A stretch of 64,000 nucleotides of DNA from Vibrio tapetis subsp. quintayensis (GCF_030409945.1 NZ_JAUFQV010000035.1:248001-312000); one strand, 5' to 3'; shown: positions 51,814-61,689, counted from the stretch's first letter. Numbers and translations are program-made. Notes: generated by a model from the sequence alone, not told the origin.

Positions 51814-52938
51814 CTAGTTAAACATCGCCATTGCTGCTTTTGCTTCTACGTATTCTAGGTCAAACGCCTCAGCAACTTCTTTACAAGTGACTTTACCGTG
51901 AATCACATTCAGACCTTCAAGTAGTCCTTCATCAGCAAGCAGAGCTTGCTGGTAGCCTTTATCGGCTAGTTTGATGATGTACGGCAAGGTTGCGTTATTA
52001 AGTGCAAACGTTGAAGTACGAGCAACCGCACCAGGCATGTTTGCAACGCAGTAGTGGACAACTTCATCTACCACGTAAGTAGGGTCAGCATGTGTGGTTG
52101 CGTGAGATGTTTCGAAACAACCACCTTGGTCAATGGCCACATCAACAACCGCCGCACCAGGCTTCATGTTTTTAATGTGCTCTTTAGTGATCAACTTAGG
52201 TGCTGCCGCTCCTGGAATCAATACCGCGCCAATGACGAGATCAGCTTCTAAAACGTGACGTTCTAGTGCATCAACAGTCGAGTATACAACTTTAGCACGG
52301 CCTTGGAACTCTTCATCCAATGCACGAAGTGTGTCGATGTTGCGGTCAAGGATAGTCACATCAGCTCGAAGACCAACGGCCATTCGTGCAGCATTTGAAC
52401 CAACCACACCACCACCTACAACAACAACTTTCGCAGGCTCAACACCAGGTACGCCACCTAATAAAAGGCCACGTCCACCGTGAGATTTTTCTAAAGTTTG
52501 GGCACCTGCTTGAATAGACATGCGACCGGCAACCTCAGACATTGGCGCTAATAGTGGCAGACGACCCATATTATCTGTTACAGTCTCATAAGCTATGCAG
52601 ACAGCTTTGCTCTTAATTAGCTCTTCTGTTTGTGGAAAATCTGGTGCAAGGTGCAAATAGGTGAACAATATTTGCCCTTCGCGAAGCATAGCTCGCTCGA
52701 TAGTTTGAGGTTCTTTAACCTTAACAATCATATCTGCTGTCGCGAATACGTCAGCAGCAGTAGGAAGAATGGATGCGCCTACGGCAATATAGTCCTCGTC
52801 AGTAAACCCAATGCCGCTACCGGCTTGTGTTTCAACTATGACCTGGTGACCGTGAGAGATAAGCTCTCGCACACTAGATGGGATCATACCCACGCGATAT
52901 TCGTGGTTTTTGATTTCCTTAGGTACGCCAATAATCAT
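51814..52938 (-). CDS. ald: Alanine dehydrogenase
   Basis: 374 residues; NAD-dependent interconversion of L-alanine and pyruvate plus ammonia. MIIGVPKEIKNHEYRVGMIP at the N-terminus, catalytic HLAPDFPQ and KSKAVCIAYETV, Rossmann loop VVGGGVVGSNAARMAVGL, and DVAIDQGGCFETS. AGGA seven bases before the ATG. Divergent from lrp, which probably controls it. Confidence 0.95.
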   Translation of the reverse strand: MIIGVPKEIKNHEYRVGMIPSSVRELISHGHQVIVETQAGSGIGFTDEDYIAVGASILPTAADVFATADMIVKVKEPQTIERAMLREGQILFTYLHLAPDFPQTEELIKSKAVCIAYETVTDNMGRLPLLAPMSEVAGRMSIQAGAQTLEKSHGGRGLLLGGVPGVEPAKVVVVGGGVVGSNAARMAVGLRADVTILDRNIDTLRALDEEFQGRAKVVYSTVDALERHVLEADLVIGAVLIPGAAAPKLITKEHIKNMKPGAAVVDVAIDQGGCFETSHATTHADPTYVVDEVVHYCVANMPGAVARTSTFALNNATLPYIIKLADKGYQQALLADEGLLEGLNVIHGKVTCKEVAEAFDLEYVEAKAAMAMFN

Positions 52939-53051
52939 CCTGAATCCTCGTGTTTTTTAGTTATATTATCTATGTGTAGGGTAATTCTGTCGAATTAACA
53001 ACTAGTATAGGGTTCTTTTTGAAGAATTTGATACTGAATATTAAGAAAATG

Positions 53052-53066
53052 TAGTATATTTTATTG
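53052..53066. promoter_or_regulatory. Lrp-like binding site in the ald/lrp gap
   Basis: TAGTATATTTTATTG agrees with the E. coli Lrp consensus YAGHAWATTWTDCTR at 14 of 15 positions. It lies 26 bases before the lrp ATG, placed for autoregulation, and in the region shared with ald. Regulation is inferred. Confidence 0.55.
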
Positions 53067-53091
53067 CAAGGAAGTAACAAGGTAGGAAGAA

Positions 53092-53586
53092 ATGGTGGAT
53101 AATTATAAAAAACCGTCCAAGGAACTGGATCGAATTGATAGAAACATTCTTAACGAGCTTCAAAAAGATGGTCGTATTTCGAATGTGGAATTGTCAAAAA
53201 GAGTGGGATTGTCACCAACGCCATGTTTAGAGCGTGTGCGTCGTTTGGAAAGACAAGGGTACATTAATGGGTACACAGCACTTTTAAACCCTCAATATTT
53301 AGACGCTTCACTTCTCGTGTTCGTCGAAATTACATTGAATCGCGGTGCTCCTGATGTATTCGAACAATTTAACCATGCGGTACAAAAACTGGATGACATC
53401 CAAGAATGTCACCTCGTTTCTGGAGATTTTGACTATTTGTTGAAAACTCGCGTATCGGACATGAGTGCTTATCGTAAGCTGCTGGGTGATACGCTGTTGC
53501 GTTTGCCGGGTGTCAACGATACTCGTACTTATGTTGTTATGGAAGAAGTGAAACAAACCAATCACTTAGTGATTAAAACCCGATAA
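53092..53586 (+). CDS. lrp: Leucine-responsive regulatory protein
   Basis: 164 residues, E. coli length. Helix-turn-helix DRIDRNILNELQKDGRISNVELSKRVGLSPTPCLERVRRLERQGYI, then the RAM effector domain (LVSGDFDYLLKTRVSDMSAYRKLL). A global feast/famine regulator. AGGTAGGAAGAA precedes the ATG. The divergent gene is ald, and ftsK follows as in enterobacteria. Confidence 0.97.
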   Translation: MVDNYKKPSKELDRIDRNILNELQKDGRISNVELSKRVGLSPTPCLERVRRLERQGYINGYTALLNPQYLDASLLVFVEITLNRGAPDVFEQFNHAVQKLDDIQECHLVSGDFDYLLKTRVSDMSAYRKLLGDTLLRLPGVNDTRTYVVMEEVKQTNHLVIKTR

Positions 53587-53670
53587 TTGACATAAATTTA
53601 GCCAGTCACGTTCTAGAAGACGCTACATTGGCTATATTTATTGGGTTTTACCTCCTGATATGGTTAAATC

Positions 53671-53707
53671 AATACACCGAGTGGCCTGTGCCTCTCGGTG
53701 TATTTTG
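53671..53707 (+). terminator. lrp terminator
   Basis: AATACACCGAG-12 bases-CTCGGTGTATT followed by TTGATT; an 11-bp stem with a weak T-tail. Confidence 0.72.
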
Positions 53708-53742
53708 ATTAGAGCCATCCCATTTAGGTCATAAGTTTAAGT

Positions 53743-56682
53743 ATGTTCAAAGAGAACAAAGAAAAGGTTGAAACCTTCATCAAATCCCAAGAGTCAGCGA
53801 ATAGCTCCCGTTTAGATGGCGTACAACGTCTACGAGATTGCTGCTTTATCGTGGGCTGTTTGATTGCGATTCTGGTTTCGATAGCATTGTTATCATTTAA
53901 TCCTGCCGATCCATCTTGGTCTCAAACATCTTGGGGTGGCGAAGTAAAAAACCTCGGCGGCCATTTTGGTGCTTGGGTTGCAGATAGCCTTTTGTTTGTT
54001 TTTGGCTCCATCGCCTATCCTCTCCCAATTGCAATCTCTATCATGACATGGGTTCTGTTTCGTAAACGTAGTGAGCAAGAAGACATCGACTTTATGTTGT
54101 GGGGAACACGTTTTCTTGGCTTTGTCGTGGTTCTTTTAACAAGCTGCGGGTTGGCGGACATCAACTTTGATGATATTTGGTACTTTTCGTCTGGTGGTGT
54201 GATTGGGGATGTACTCACCAGTTTAGCGATCCCGACCTTTAATACATTAGGCACGACTTTAGTCTTTTTATTTTTGTGGGGCGCGGGATTTACCTTACTA
54301 ACGGGCATTTCATGGTTATCTATTGTTGAATGGTTGGGTAATGCAGCCATTGGTGCGGTCACTTGGATGCTAAATCGCTTTCGTGGCACGGAAAAAGAGG
54401 TTCTTGAACCTGAGCTTACGCATCTATCGGACACGCCAACGTTTGATGAAACGTTTGAAGATAATGTGGATGAGAGTTTACAAGACAATCTGGAGCCTCA
54501 ATTTAGTGCACCAGAGTTTACCTCGGTACCGGATATCGCTGATACGGAAGAAGGTGATAAACGTCGTTTTAACATCCACATGCCGACTCACTCGATAGAT
54601 GAAGTGAATACTCCTGAGGTTCAGCCATTAAGTGCTCATGCAGAGCATTCGTCTATCGAAGATAAGGCTGCTGATGAAGAGAACTATGTTAACGAAGAGA
54701 GCTATGCTGAACACTCTAATTTTGGCGAGGTAGCACCTGAACTCGAACCAAGTGAATTCCTGGAGTCTGAACATGAGTATGCAGACCAGCATCTATCGAC
54801 TGATCCTTTGCCAACTGAATCACCATTGGTTGAGAACTATCAAGAGAGTGAGCGTACTAGCGACCGCGCAAAACAACTGGGCGCAACAATAGAAGAGTTG
54901 ACCCAAGCCGCTGAAGATGCGGATGACTATGCTCAAGGAGCCGAGTTAGTCTCTGACTATGCTCCAGCAGAGGCTCTCGAAGCTGAGCCTGAAGTGGATG
55001 AGCTTCGACCACAAGAAACAAAACAGCAATCAGACGATCTCGTTACAGAAAGCATTATTGCAGAAGAGATCGTTCCGGAAGACCCAGACGCAGTGGCGTT
55101 TCAGAATATGGTCTCTGAAGCTCAGAAAAATATGGCAGGAACACAGAACCCATTCTTGGTACAAGCTGAGCCAAACTTACCTGTGCCAACTAGCCCAATG
55201 CCAACGTTAGAATTACTGTATCACCCAGAGAAACGCGAAAACCACATAGACCGCCAAGCCCTAGAGGATATTGCTCGCCTTGTTGAATCAAAACTGGCTG
55301 ATTACAAAATAAAGGCAAGAGTCGTCGATATTTTCCCAGGCCCTGTGATCACAAGATTTGAGCTGGATCTAGCGCCAGGTGTAAAAGTGAGCCGTATTTC
55401 CAGTTTATCGATGGATTTGGCTCGCTCATTATCTGCAATGGCCGTACGTGTTGTTGAAGTGATTCCGGGTAAACCATACGTTGGGCTAGAACTGCCGAAC
55501 ATGAGCCGTCAAACGGTGTTTTTATCTGACGTAATCAACAGCCCTCAGTTTGAAGAAGCAACATCGCCAACCACGATTGTACTTGGCCAGGATATTGCTG
55601 GTGAAGCTGTAATCGCAGATCTATCCAAAATGCCCCATGTGCTGGTAGCGGGTACAACAGGTTCGGGTAAATCTGTGGGTGTGAACGTCATGATCCTAAG
55701 TATGCTTTATAAGGCTACGCCTGATGAAGTACGCTTTATTATGATCGATCCAAAAATGTTGGAGCTTTCGATCTATGAAGGGATCCCACACCTATTGAGC
55801 GAAGTGGTGACTGACATGAAAGATGCATCGAACGCTCTGCGTTGGTGTGTTGGTGAAATGGAACGTCGTTACAAGCTCATGTCTGCGCTGGGTGTTCGTA
55901 ACATTAAAGGCTTTAATGAAAAATTGAAAATGGCCGCTGATGCTGGGCACCCGATCCATGACCCACTGTGGCAACCAGGCGACAGCATGGATGAAATGCC
56001 TCCGTTGCTAGAAAAACTGCCATACATCGTGGTCGTGGTCGATGAATTTGCCGACATGATGATGGTTGTGGGTAAGAAAGTTGAAGAACTGATTGCTCGT
56101 TTGGCGCAAAAAGCACGTGCGGCGGGCATTCACTTAATTCTTGCAACTCAACGGCCATCCGTAGATGTCATCACGGGTTTGATTAAAGCTAACATACCGA
56201 CTCGTGTTGCATTTACCGTATCCACTAAAACCGATTCCAGAACCATCTTGGACCAAGGCGGAGCTGAATCATTATTAGGCATGGGTGACATGTTGTATTT
56301 ACCGCCAGGCTCAAGCCACACAATACGCGTTCATGGTGCGTTTGCATCGGACGATGATGTACACAGCGTGGTTAATGATTGGAAAGCGCGCGGTAAGCCG
56401 CAATACATTGAAGACATTGTAAAGGGTGAGCAATCTGCTGACACACTCCTTCCCGGTGAGAAAATGGAAGGGGAAGAAGAGCACGACCCATTATTCGATC
56501 AAGTGGTTGAGCACGTTGTTCAGTCTCGCCGTGGCTCGGTTTCCGGTGTTCAGCGTCGATTTAAAATTGGGTATAACCGAGCGGCCAGAATTGTAGAGCA
56601 GCTAGAAGCGCATGGTATCGTGAGTGCACCAGGCCATAATGGTAATCGTGAAGTATTAGCACCACCGCCAATAAAAGAATAA
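53743..56682 (+). CDS. ftsK: DNA translocase FtsK
   Basis: 979 residues. Four hydrophobic helices in the first ~200 residues anchor it at the division site. A long acidic, Glu/Asp/Pro-rich linker follows (about 210-490). The motor has Walker A GTTGSGKS (637-644) and Walker B VVVVDEFADMM (Asp767). The C-terminal gamma winged helix (GSVSGVQRRFKIGYNRAARIVEQLEAHGIVS) reads KOPS. It pumps DNA to dif for XerCD recombination. The linker is shorter and more acidic than the Gln/Pro-rich E. coli linker, typical of vibrios. Confidence 0.96.
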   Translation: MFKENKEKVETFIKSQESANSSRLDGVQRLRDCCFIVGCLIAILVSIALLSFNPADPSWSQTSWGGEVKNLGGHFGAWVADSLLFVFGSIAYPLPIAISIMTWVLFRKRSEQEDIDFMLWGTRFLGFVVVLLTSCGLADINFDDIWYFSSGGVIGDVLTSLAIPTFNTLGTTLVFLFLWGAGFTLLTGISWLSIVEWLGNAAIGAVTWMLNRFRGTEKEVLEPELTHLSDTPTFDETFEDNVDESLQDNLEPQFSAPEFTSVPDIADTEEGDKRRFNIHMPTHSIDEVNTPEVQPLSAHAEHSSIEDKAADEENYVNEESYAEHSNFGEVAPELEPSEFLESEHEYADQHLSTDPLPTESPLVENYQESERTSDRAKQLGATIEELTQAAEDADDYAQGAELVSDYAPAEALEAEPEVDELRPQETKQQSDDLVTESIIAEEIVPEDPDAVAFQNMVSEAQKNMAGTQNPFLVQAEPNLPVPTSPMPTLELLYHPEKRENHIDRQALEDIARLVESKLADYKIKARVVDIFPGPVITRFELDLAPGVKVSRISSLSMDLARSLSAMAVRVVEVIPGKPYVGLELPNMSRQTVFLSDVINSPQFEEATSPTTIVLGQDIAGEAVIADLSKMPHVLVAGTTGSGKSVGVNVMILSMLYKATPDEVRFIMIDPKMLELSIYEGIPHLLSEVVTDMKDASNALRWCVGEMERRYKLMSALGVRNIKGFNEKLKMAADAGHPIHDPLWQPGDSMDEMPPLLEKLPYIVVVVDEFADMMMVVGKKVEELIARLAQKARAAGIHLILATQRPSVDVITGLIKANIPTRVAFTVSTKTDSRTILDQGGAESLLGMGDMLYLPPGSSHTIRVHGAFASDDDVHSVVNDWKARGKPQYIEDIVKGEQSADTLLPGEKMEGEEEHDPLFDQVVEHVVQSRRGSVSGVQRRFKIGYNRAARIVEQLEAHGIVSAPGHNGNREVLAPPPIKE

Positions 56683-56751
56683 CGCTCTGCTGACGAACTT
56701 TGGAATCAAGTGTTGTCCAATGAGCAGTAAACATATTAAGAGATAAGATAA

Positions 56752-57351
56752 ATGAAAATTTGGATTGCCGTATTAGCGTTAGTGAGTGCGACAGCGTTTG
56801 CTGGCCCGAAAGAAGAGTTAAATGATCGTCTATCATTGAATTCTGGTTTTAGTGCTGATTTTGAACAAAAAGTATCAACGCCTGAAGGTATTGTTATTCA
56901 AGAAGCTCAAGGCAAGGTGGAGATTTCTCGTCCGAGTTTATTCCGTTGGACATCCGTTGTTCCTGACGAGAATCTATTAGTCTCTGACGGAAAATCGCTT
57001 TGGTATTACGACCCGTTCTTAGAGCAAGTGAGTATATATAACCAAGAAGCGGCGACCAGCCAAACACCATTTGTATTACTGACTCGCAACCAAGCCAGCG
57101 ATTGGGATAACTACTCGGTTAGCCAAATCGGCAATAGCTTTGTGCTTGAGTCGACTCAAGCGGATTCTAATCAAGGCCAGTTTTTGGTCGATATTACCGA
57201 AAAAGGTGTTGTGCTAGGTTTTGCAGTCGTTGAACAAGACGGCCAAAAAAGTGAATTCAGTTTTAAAAACATGGATCTGACGGTACCAGATAATTCTCGA
57301 TTTACTTTTGTTCCACCGGTTGGAATCGAAGTTAATGATGAGCGCAACTAA
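56752..57351 (+). CDS. lolA: Outer-membrane lipoprotein carrier protein LolA
   Basis: 199 residues with a signal peptide (MKIWIAVLALVSATAFA, cleavage after residue 17). The mature half-barrel starts ELNDRLSLNSGFSADFEQKV and contains GKVEISRPSLFRWT, SDGKSLWYYDPFLEQVSIY and the C-terminal FTFVPPVGIEV, all typical of LolA. It ferries lipoproteins from LolCDE to LolB, and presumably the metzincin lipoprotein of this window too. In an operon with rarA (9-base gap). Confidence 0.95.
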   Translation: MKIWIAVLALVSATAFAGPKEELNDRLSLNSGFSADFEQKVSTPEGIVIQEAQGKVEISRPSLFRWTSVVPDENLLVSDGKSLWYYDPFLEQVSIYNQEAATSQTPFVLLTRNQASDWDNYSVSQIGNSFVLESTQADSNQGQFLVDITEKGVVLGFAVVEQDGQKSEFSFKNMDLTVPDNSRFTFVPPVGIEVNDERN

Positions 57352-57360
57352 GGCTTCCCA

Positions 57361-58710
57361 TTGAGTAACTTCAGCTTAGATTTTTCATCAGGTGATGATT
57401 TTCGTCCACTGGCTGCGCGTATGCGGCCTCAAACTGTTGAGCAATATATCGGTCAACAGCATATTCTTGGGCCAAACAAACCATTGCGCCGAGCGTTAGA
57501 AGCTGGCCATATTCACTCGATGATTTTGTGGGGGCCACCGGGCACAGGGAAAACCACCTTAGCTGAAGTTGCGGCAAATTACGCGAACGCTGAAGTAGAA
57601 CGAGTGTCGGCTGTTACTTCTGGCGTGAAAGACATTCGCGCTGCTATTGAAAAGGCACGTGAAAATAAATTAGCGGGCTTGCGTACTATCTTGTTTGTAG
57701 ACGAAGTCCATCGCTTCAATAAAAGCCAACAAGATGCTTTTCTGCCACACATCGAAGATGGCACAATCACCTTTATTGGTGCCACCACAGAGAACCCTTC
57801 TTTTGAACTCAATAACGCATTGTTATCACGAGCTAGGGTCTACAAGTTAACCTCGCTTAACGTAGAAGACATCGGGTTGGTGATTACCCAAGCCATTGAA
57901 GACAAGCAGCGTGGCTTAGGTGAAATAGACGCGAAATTTGATGACGATGTTCAAGACAGGCTTGCAGAGTTGGTCAATGGTGATGCTCGAATGTCCCTTA
58001 ACTATCTTGAACTGCTGTTTGATATGGCAGAAGAAGACAAGTCAGGTGTAAAGCGAATAAGCTTAGAATTGTTGGCGGAAGTGGCAGGTGAGAAAGTCGC
58101 CAGGTTTGATAACAAAGGCGATATTTGGTATGACCTCATTTCAGCCTTACATAAATCCGTCCGAGGCTCAGACCCTGACGCTGCTCTTTATTGGGCCGCT
58201 CGTATGATAAGCGCAGGCTGCGATCCACTCTATATAGCCAGACGATTACTTGCCATTGCCTCTGAAGATATCGGCAACGCAGATCCAAGAGCCATGCAAG
58301 TTGCGATTTCTGCGTGGGATTGCTTTACACGTATAGGCCCCGCGGAAGGTGAGCGAGCACTCGCTCAGGCGGTAGTCTATTTAGCCTGTGCGCCTAAAAG
58401 TAATGCGGTTTACACAGCGTGGAAGCAAGCACTTAGAGATGTGAGCAACCAACCTGAATATGAAGTGCCTCATCACTTACGCAATGCGCCAACCAGCCTA
58501 ATGAAAGACTTGGGCTATGGAGATGAGTATCGTTATGCTCATGACGAACCCGGCGCCTATGCCGCAGGTGAACAATATTTCCCCGTTGAAATGGCACAAA
58601 CTCGCTACTATTTTCCAACAAATCGAGGCTTAGAGACGAAAATTGGTGAAAAGTTAGATTATCTCGCCAGTTTGGATGCAAAAAGCCCACAAAAGCGCTA
58701 TGAAAAGTAG
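57361..58710 (+). CDS. rarA: Replication-associated recombination protein RarA (MgsA)
   Basis: 449-residue AAA+ ATPase of the clamp-loader type acting at stalled forks. Walker A GPPGTGKT (58-65), Walker B FVDEVHRFNKSQQDAFLPH, sensor TTENPSFELN. The N-terminus (SNFSLDFSSGDDFRPLAARMRP) aligns with E. coli only if translation starts at TTG 57361, with TAAGG ten bases upstream; no ATG is available before residue 21. Confidence 0.95.
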   Translation: MSNFSLDFSSGDDFRPLAARMRPQTVEQYIGQQHILGPNKPLRRALEAGHIHSMILWGPPGTGKTTLAEVAANYANAEVERVSAVTSGVKDIRAAIEKARENKLAGLRTILFVDEVHRFNKSQQDAFLPHIEDGTITFIGATTENPSFELNNALLSRARVYKLTSLNVEDIGLVITQAIEDKQRGLGEIDAKFDDDVQDRLAELVNGDARMSLNYLELLFDMAEEDKSGVKRISLELLAEVAGEKVARFDNKGDIWYDLISALHKSVRGSDPDAALYWAARMISAGCDPLYIARRLLAIASEDIGNADPRAMQVAISAWDCFTRIGPAEGERALAQAVVYLACAPKSNAVYTAWKQALRDVSNQPEYEVPHHLRNAPTSLMKDLGYGDEYRYAHDEPGAYAAGEQYFPVEMAQTRYYFPTNRGLETKIGEKLDYLASLDAKSPQKRYEK

Positions 58711-58800
58711 TGCTTTTTGGATATCTTAGTCAGGAAATTCTTCTAAGCGGCGCAGATGTCGTCGCTATCTCAATACCAACTAAAAGGCCTAGGATTAGCA

Positions 58801-60108
58801 ATGCTGGATTCTAAATTACTTCGAACTGAGCTGGATGAAACAGCTGCAAAATTAGCACGTCGCGGTTACGACCTCGATGTAGAGACAATTCGTCAACTTG
58901 AAGAACAACGTAAGTCCATTCAAGTAGAAGTTGAAAATTTACAATCCTCGCGCAACTCCATCTCTAAGCAAATCGGCCAAAAAATGGCGGCTGGTGATAA
59001 AGAAGGCGCTGAAGAGATCAAGAAGCAAATTGGTAATCTTGGCAGTGAGCTTGAAGCAAAGAAAGTGGATCTTGCAGAACTGCAAGCTAAGCTAGAAGCT
59101 GTGACAATGGCTGTACCTAACTTACCACACGATTCTGTACCAAACGGTAAAGATGAAGATGAAAACGTTGAGATCTCTCGTTGGGGTGAGCCAAAAGCTT
59201 ACGACTTCGAAGTAAAAGATCACGTTGATCTTGGTGAAATGTCTGGTGGTCTTGACTTTGCAAGTGCGGTTAAGATTTCTGGCTCTCGCTTCATCGTAAT
59301 GAAAGGTAAGTTTGCTCGCCTGCACCGTGCTATCGCGCAGTTCATGCTTGATCTTCATACCGATGAGCACGGCTACACCGAAATGTACGTACCGTACCTA
59401 GTCAACTCAGACAGCTTATACGGCACAGGTCAACTTCCAAAATTTGGTGAAGACCTATTCCACACAAGCCCACTGACTGAACAAGTAAGTGATGTTCCGC
59501 TTAAGAAGTTGTCGCTGATCCCTACGGCTGAAGTACCAGTAACCAATATGGTTCGCGATACGATTTCAGACGAAGCGGATCTGCCGCTTAAAATGACGGC
59601 ACACACACCGTGTTTCCGTTCTGAAGCCGGTTCTTACGGTCGTGATACTCGTGGTCTTATTCGTATGCACCAGTTCGATAAAGTTGAATTGGTTCAAATC
59701 ACTAAGCCTGAAGATTCAATGGATGCGTTAGAAGAGCTAACTGGCCACGCAGAGAAAGTACTGCAGTTGCTAGAACTTCCTTACCGTAAAGTGGTTCTAT
59801 GTACTGGTGACATGGGTTTCGGCGCGAGCAAAACTTACGATTTAGAAGTTTGGGTTCCAGCTCAAGAAACGTATCGTGAAATCTCTTCTTGTTCAAACAT
59901 GTGGGATTTCCAAGCTCGTCGTATGCAAGCGCGTTTCCGTCGTAAAGGCGAGAAGAAACCAGAGCTAGTGCACACACTGAACGGTTCTGGTCTTGCGGTT
60001 GGTCGTACTATGGTTGCTATCTTAGAAAATAACCAAGAAGCAGACGGTCGTATCGCTATTCCTGCAGTACTTCAACCCTACATGGGTGGCTTAACGCACA
60101 TTGGTTAA
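58801..60108 (+). CDS. serS: Seryl-tRNA synthetase
   Basis: 435 residues, class II synthetase. The N-terminal coiled-coil arm (about 25-110; EEQRKSIQVEVENLQSSRNSISKQIG) binds the long variable arm of tRNA-Ser. Motif 2 FRSEAGSYGRDTRGLIRMHQF and motif 3 LNGSGLAVGRTMVAI are present. ATG 58801 matches E. coli MLDSKLLR; a longer frame from 58756 is unlikely. Followed by a dispersed repeat and a terminator. Confidence 0.96.
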   Translation: MLDSKLLRTELDETAAKLARRGYDLDVETIRQLEEQRKSIQVEVENLQSSRNSISKQIGQKMAAGDKEGAEEIKKQIGNLGSELEAKKVDLAELQAKLEAVTMAVPNLPHDSVPNGKDEDENVEISRWGEPKAYDFEVKDHVDLGEMSGGLDFASAVKISGSRFIVMKGKFARLHRAIAQFMLDLHTDEHGYTEMYVPYLVNSDSLYGTGQLPKFGEDLFHTSPLTEQVSDVPLKKLSLIPTAEVPVTNMVRDTISDEADLPLKMTAHTPCFRSEAGSYGRDTRGLIRMHQFDKVELVQITKPEDSMDALEELTGHAEKVLQLLELPYRKVVLCTGDMGFGASKTYDLEVWVPAQETYREISSCSNMWDFQARRMQARFRRKGEKKPELVHTLNGSGLAVGRTMVAILENNQEADGRIAIPAVLQPYMGGLTHIG

Positions 60109-60121
60109 TATAGAGCGAAAT

Positions 60122-60241
60122 GCTAAGTTCTAAAAGCTAAGTTACGAAAGCTAAGAGCCTAAAAGAACTAAGCAAAAATAAAAAACCTGACGTTTTGGCG
60201 TCAGGTTTTTTTGTAAGGATAGAAAAGAGCGGATACAGAAA
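60122..60241. repeat. Dispersed intergenic repeat, copy B (after serS)
   Basis: GCTAAGTTCTAAAAGCTAAG starts at 60122 and is identical to part of copy A at 13091-13110; two degenerate copies of the 14-bp unit follow to about 60172. The second shared module AAAAGAGCGGATACAGAAA is at 60223-60241, here separated from the first by the serS terminator. A further variant GCGAATACAG follows at once. Confidence 0.78.
60181..60212. terminator. serS / bioA terminator
   Basis: AAAAACCTGACG-TTTTGG-CGTCAGGTTTTT plus two more T; 12-bp perfect stem with T-runs on both sides, between convergent genes. Confidence 0.92.
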
Positions 60242-60270
60242 TAAAGCGAATACAGATGTGAGGGAATTCT

Positions 60271-61551
60271 TTACTTTGCAAAACACTTATTATTATCGAG
60301 AGATAGTTCTATGGCACGAATGAGAGTTTCTACATGCTTCACCTCACATACAAACGGAGGCATCATATATATTCGGTTCATAAATGGGCGAATCCAAACG
60401 CCATTAGCGACGAACAGCCGTTGAATTTCTTCCATATTGACGTTCTGGTGAGCTTCTATCACCCCAATCGCGCCTAGCCATCTTACGCTCTTCACTCGGT
60501 CATGCTTTGCAAGCTCTGGTAATCTTTCCGCAAAGATTTGTTCGATGCATTGGGTTTGGTTTTGCCAATCGCCAGTTTGGATTAAGTCTAAACTGGCAGA
60601 GGCTACGGCACAGGCTAACGGGTTTCCCATAAACGTTGGGCCATGCATAAAGCAACCTGCTTCTCCGCCACATACCGTGTCGGCAACGTGTTTTGAGGTA
60701 AGAGTGGCAGACAGCGTCATATAGCCACCGGTGAGGGCTTTGCCAACGCACATGATATCTGGCTGAATGTTAGAGTGCTCACAGGCGAACAGCTTTCCAG
60801 TACGACCGAACCCTGTTGCGATTTCATCCAAGATCAATAGAACTCCATACTTATCGCACAAACGACGCACTTCAACTAAAAATTGCGGATGGTATATGTG
60901 CATCCCGCCAGCACCTTGAACGATAGGCTCAAGAATAACGGCGGCGATGCTTTGATGATGTTGCTGTAGTTGATGTTCAAAGTCAGCAATATCATTTTCG
61001 TTCCAGTCATCGAAATAGCCAGTTGTTGGACCATTTGCGAAGATGTGTTCTGGCAGAAAACCTTTATAGAGGCTGTGCATAGAATTGTCAGGATCAGTGA
61101 CGGACATGGCAGCAAAGGTATCGCCGTGATAGCCATTTCTTAATGTCAGAAACTTTGGTCGTTGTTCCCCTTTAGCGTGCCAATATTGAAGCGCCATTTT
61201 CAAACTCACTTCAACCGCCACCGAACCTGAATCGGCAAGGAAAACATGCTCAAGGTTGTCAGGCACTATTTCAAGTAACTTTTTACAGCAATCAATCGCG
61301 GGCTGGTGGGTGATACCGCCAAACATGACATGAGACATCTTATCAAGCTGGCTTTTTGCTGCGTTAGTTAAAGTAGGGTGGTTATAACCATGAATCGTCG
61401 ACCACCACGAAGACATGCCATCAATAAGCTGGCTGCCATCTTCGAGTTCCAAGTAAACCCCTTTGGCTGATACAACCGGGTAACAGGTAAGAGGACTAAG
61501 GGTAGAAGTATAGGGATGCCAGATGTGCTGGCGGTCGAAAGCTAAATCCAT
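60271..61551 (-). CDS. bioA: Adenosylmethionine-8-amino-7-oxononanoate aminotransferase
   Basis: 426-residue class III PLP aminotransferase making DAPA for biotin. DRQHIWHPYTSTLSPL, GMSSWWSTIHGYNHP, LILDEIATGFGRTGKLFACEH and the PLP lysine in CVGKALTGGYMTLS. Divergent from bioBFC across a BirA operator, as in E. coli. Confidence 0.96.
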   Translation of the reverse strand: MDLAFDRQHIWHPYTSTLSPLTCYPVVSAKGVYLELEDGSQLIDGMSSWWSTIHGYNHPTLTNAAKSQLDKMSHVMFGGITHQPAIDCCKKLLEIVPDNLEHVFLADSGSVAVEVSLKMALQYWHAKGEQRPKFLTLRNGYHGDTFAAMSVTDPDNSMHSLYKGFLPEHIFANGPTTGYFDDWNENDIADFEHQLQQHHQSIAAVILEPIVQGAGGMHIYHPQFLVEVRRLCDKYGVLLILDEIATGFGRTGKLFACEHSNIQPDIMCVGKALTGGYMTLSATLTSKHVADTVCGGEAGCFMHGPTFMGNPLACAVASASLDLIQTGDWQNQTQCIEQIFAERLPELAKHDRVKSVRWLGAIGVIEAHQNVNMEEIQRLFVANGVWIRPFMNRIYMMPPFVCEVKHVETLIRAIELSLDNNKCFAK

Positions 61552-61590
61552 AAAATGCGCTCAATTAAAATCGTTTAAGTTTTATACAAA

Positions 61591-61622
61591 TGTAAATCTA
61601 CTCACATTGTGATTGGTTGACA
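61591..61622. promoter_or_regulatory. BirA operator between bioA and bioB
   Basis: TGTAAATC-N16-GGTTGACA. This matches the E. coli BirA operator TGTAAACC-N16-GGTTTACA with exactly conserved spacing and one change in each half. TTGACA of the right half (61617-61622) doubles as a good -35 for bioB, with TAGACT 16 bases on; TTTACA on the minus strand could be the bioA -35. Biotin-dependent repression of both directions is inferred. Confidence 0.75.
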
Positions 61623-61689
61623 GTTTATTATGGCTAGGTAGACTAGCCAAGTAGAAACACAAAATATTCAGAATAATAAGGAACATCAC

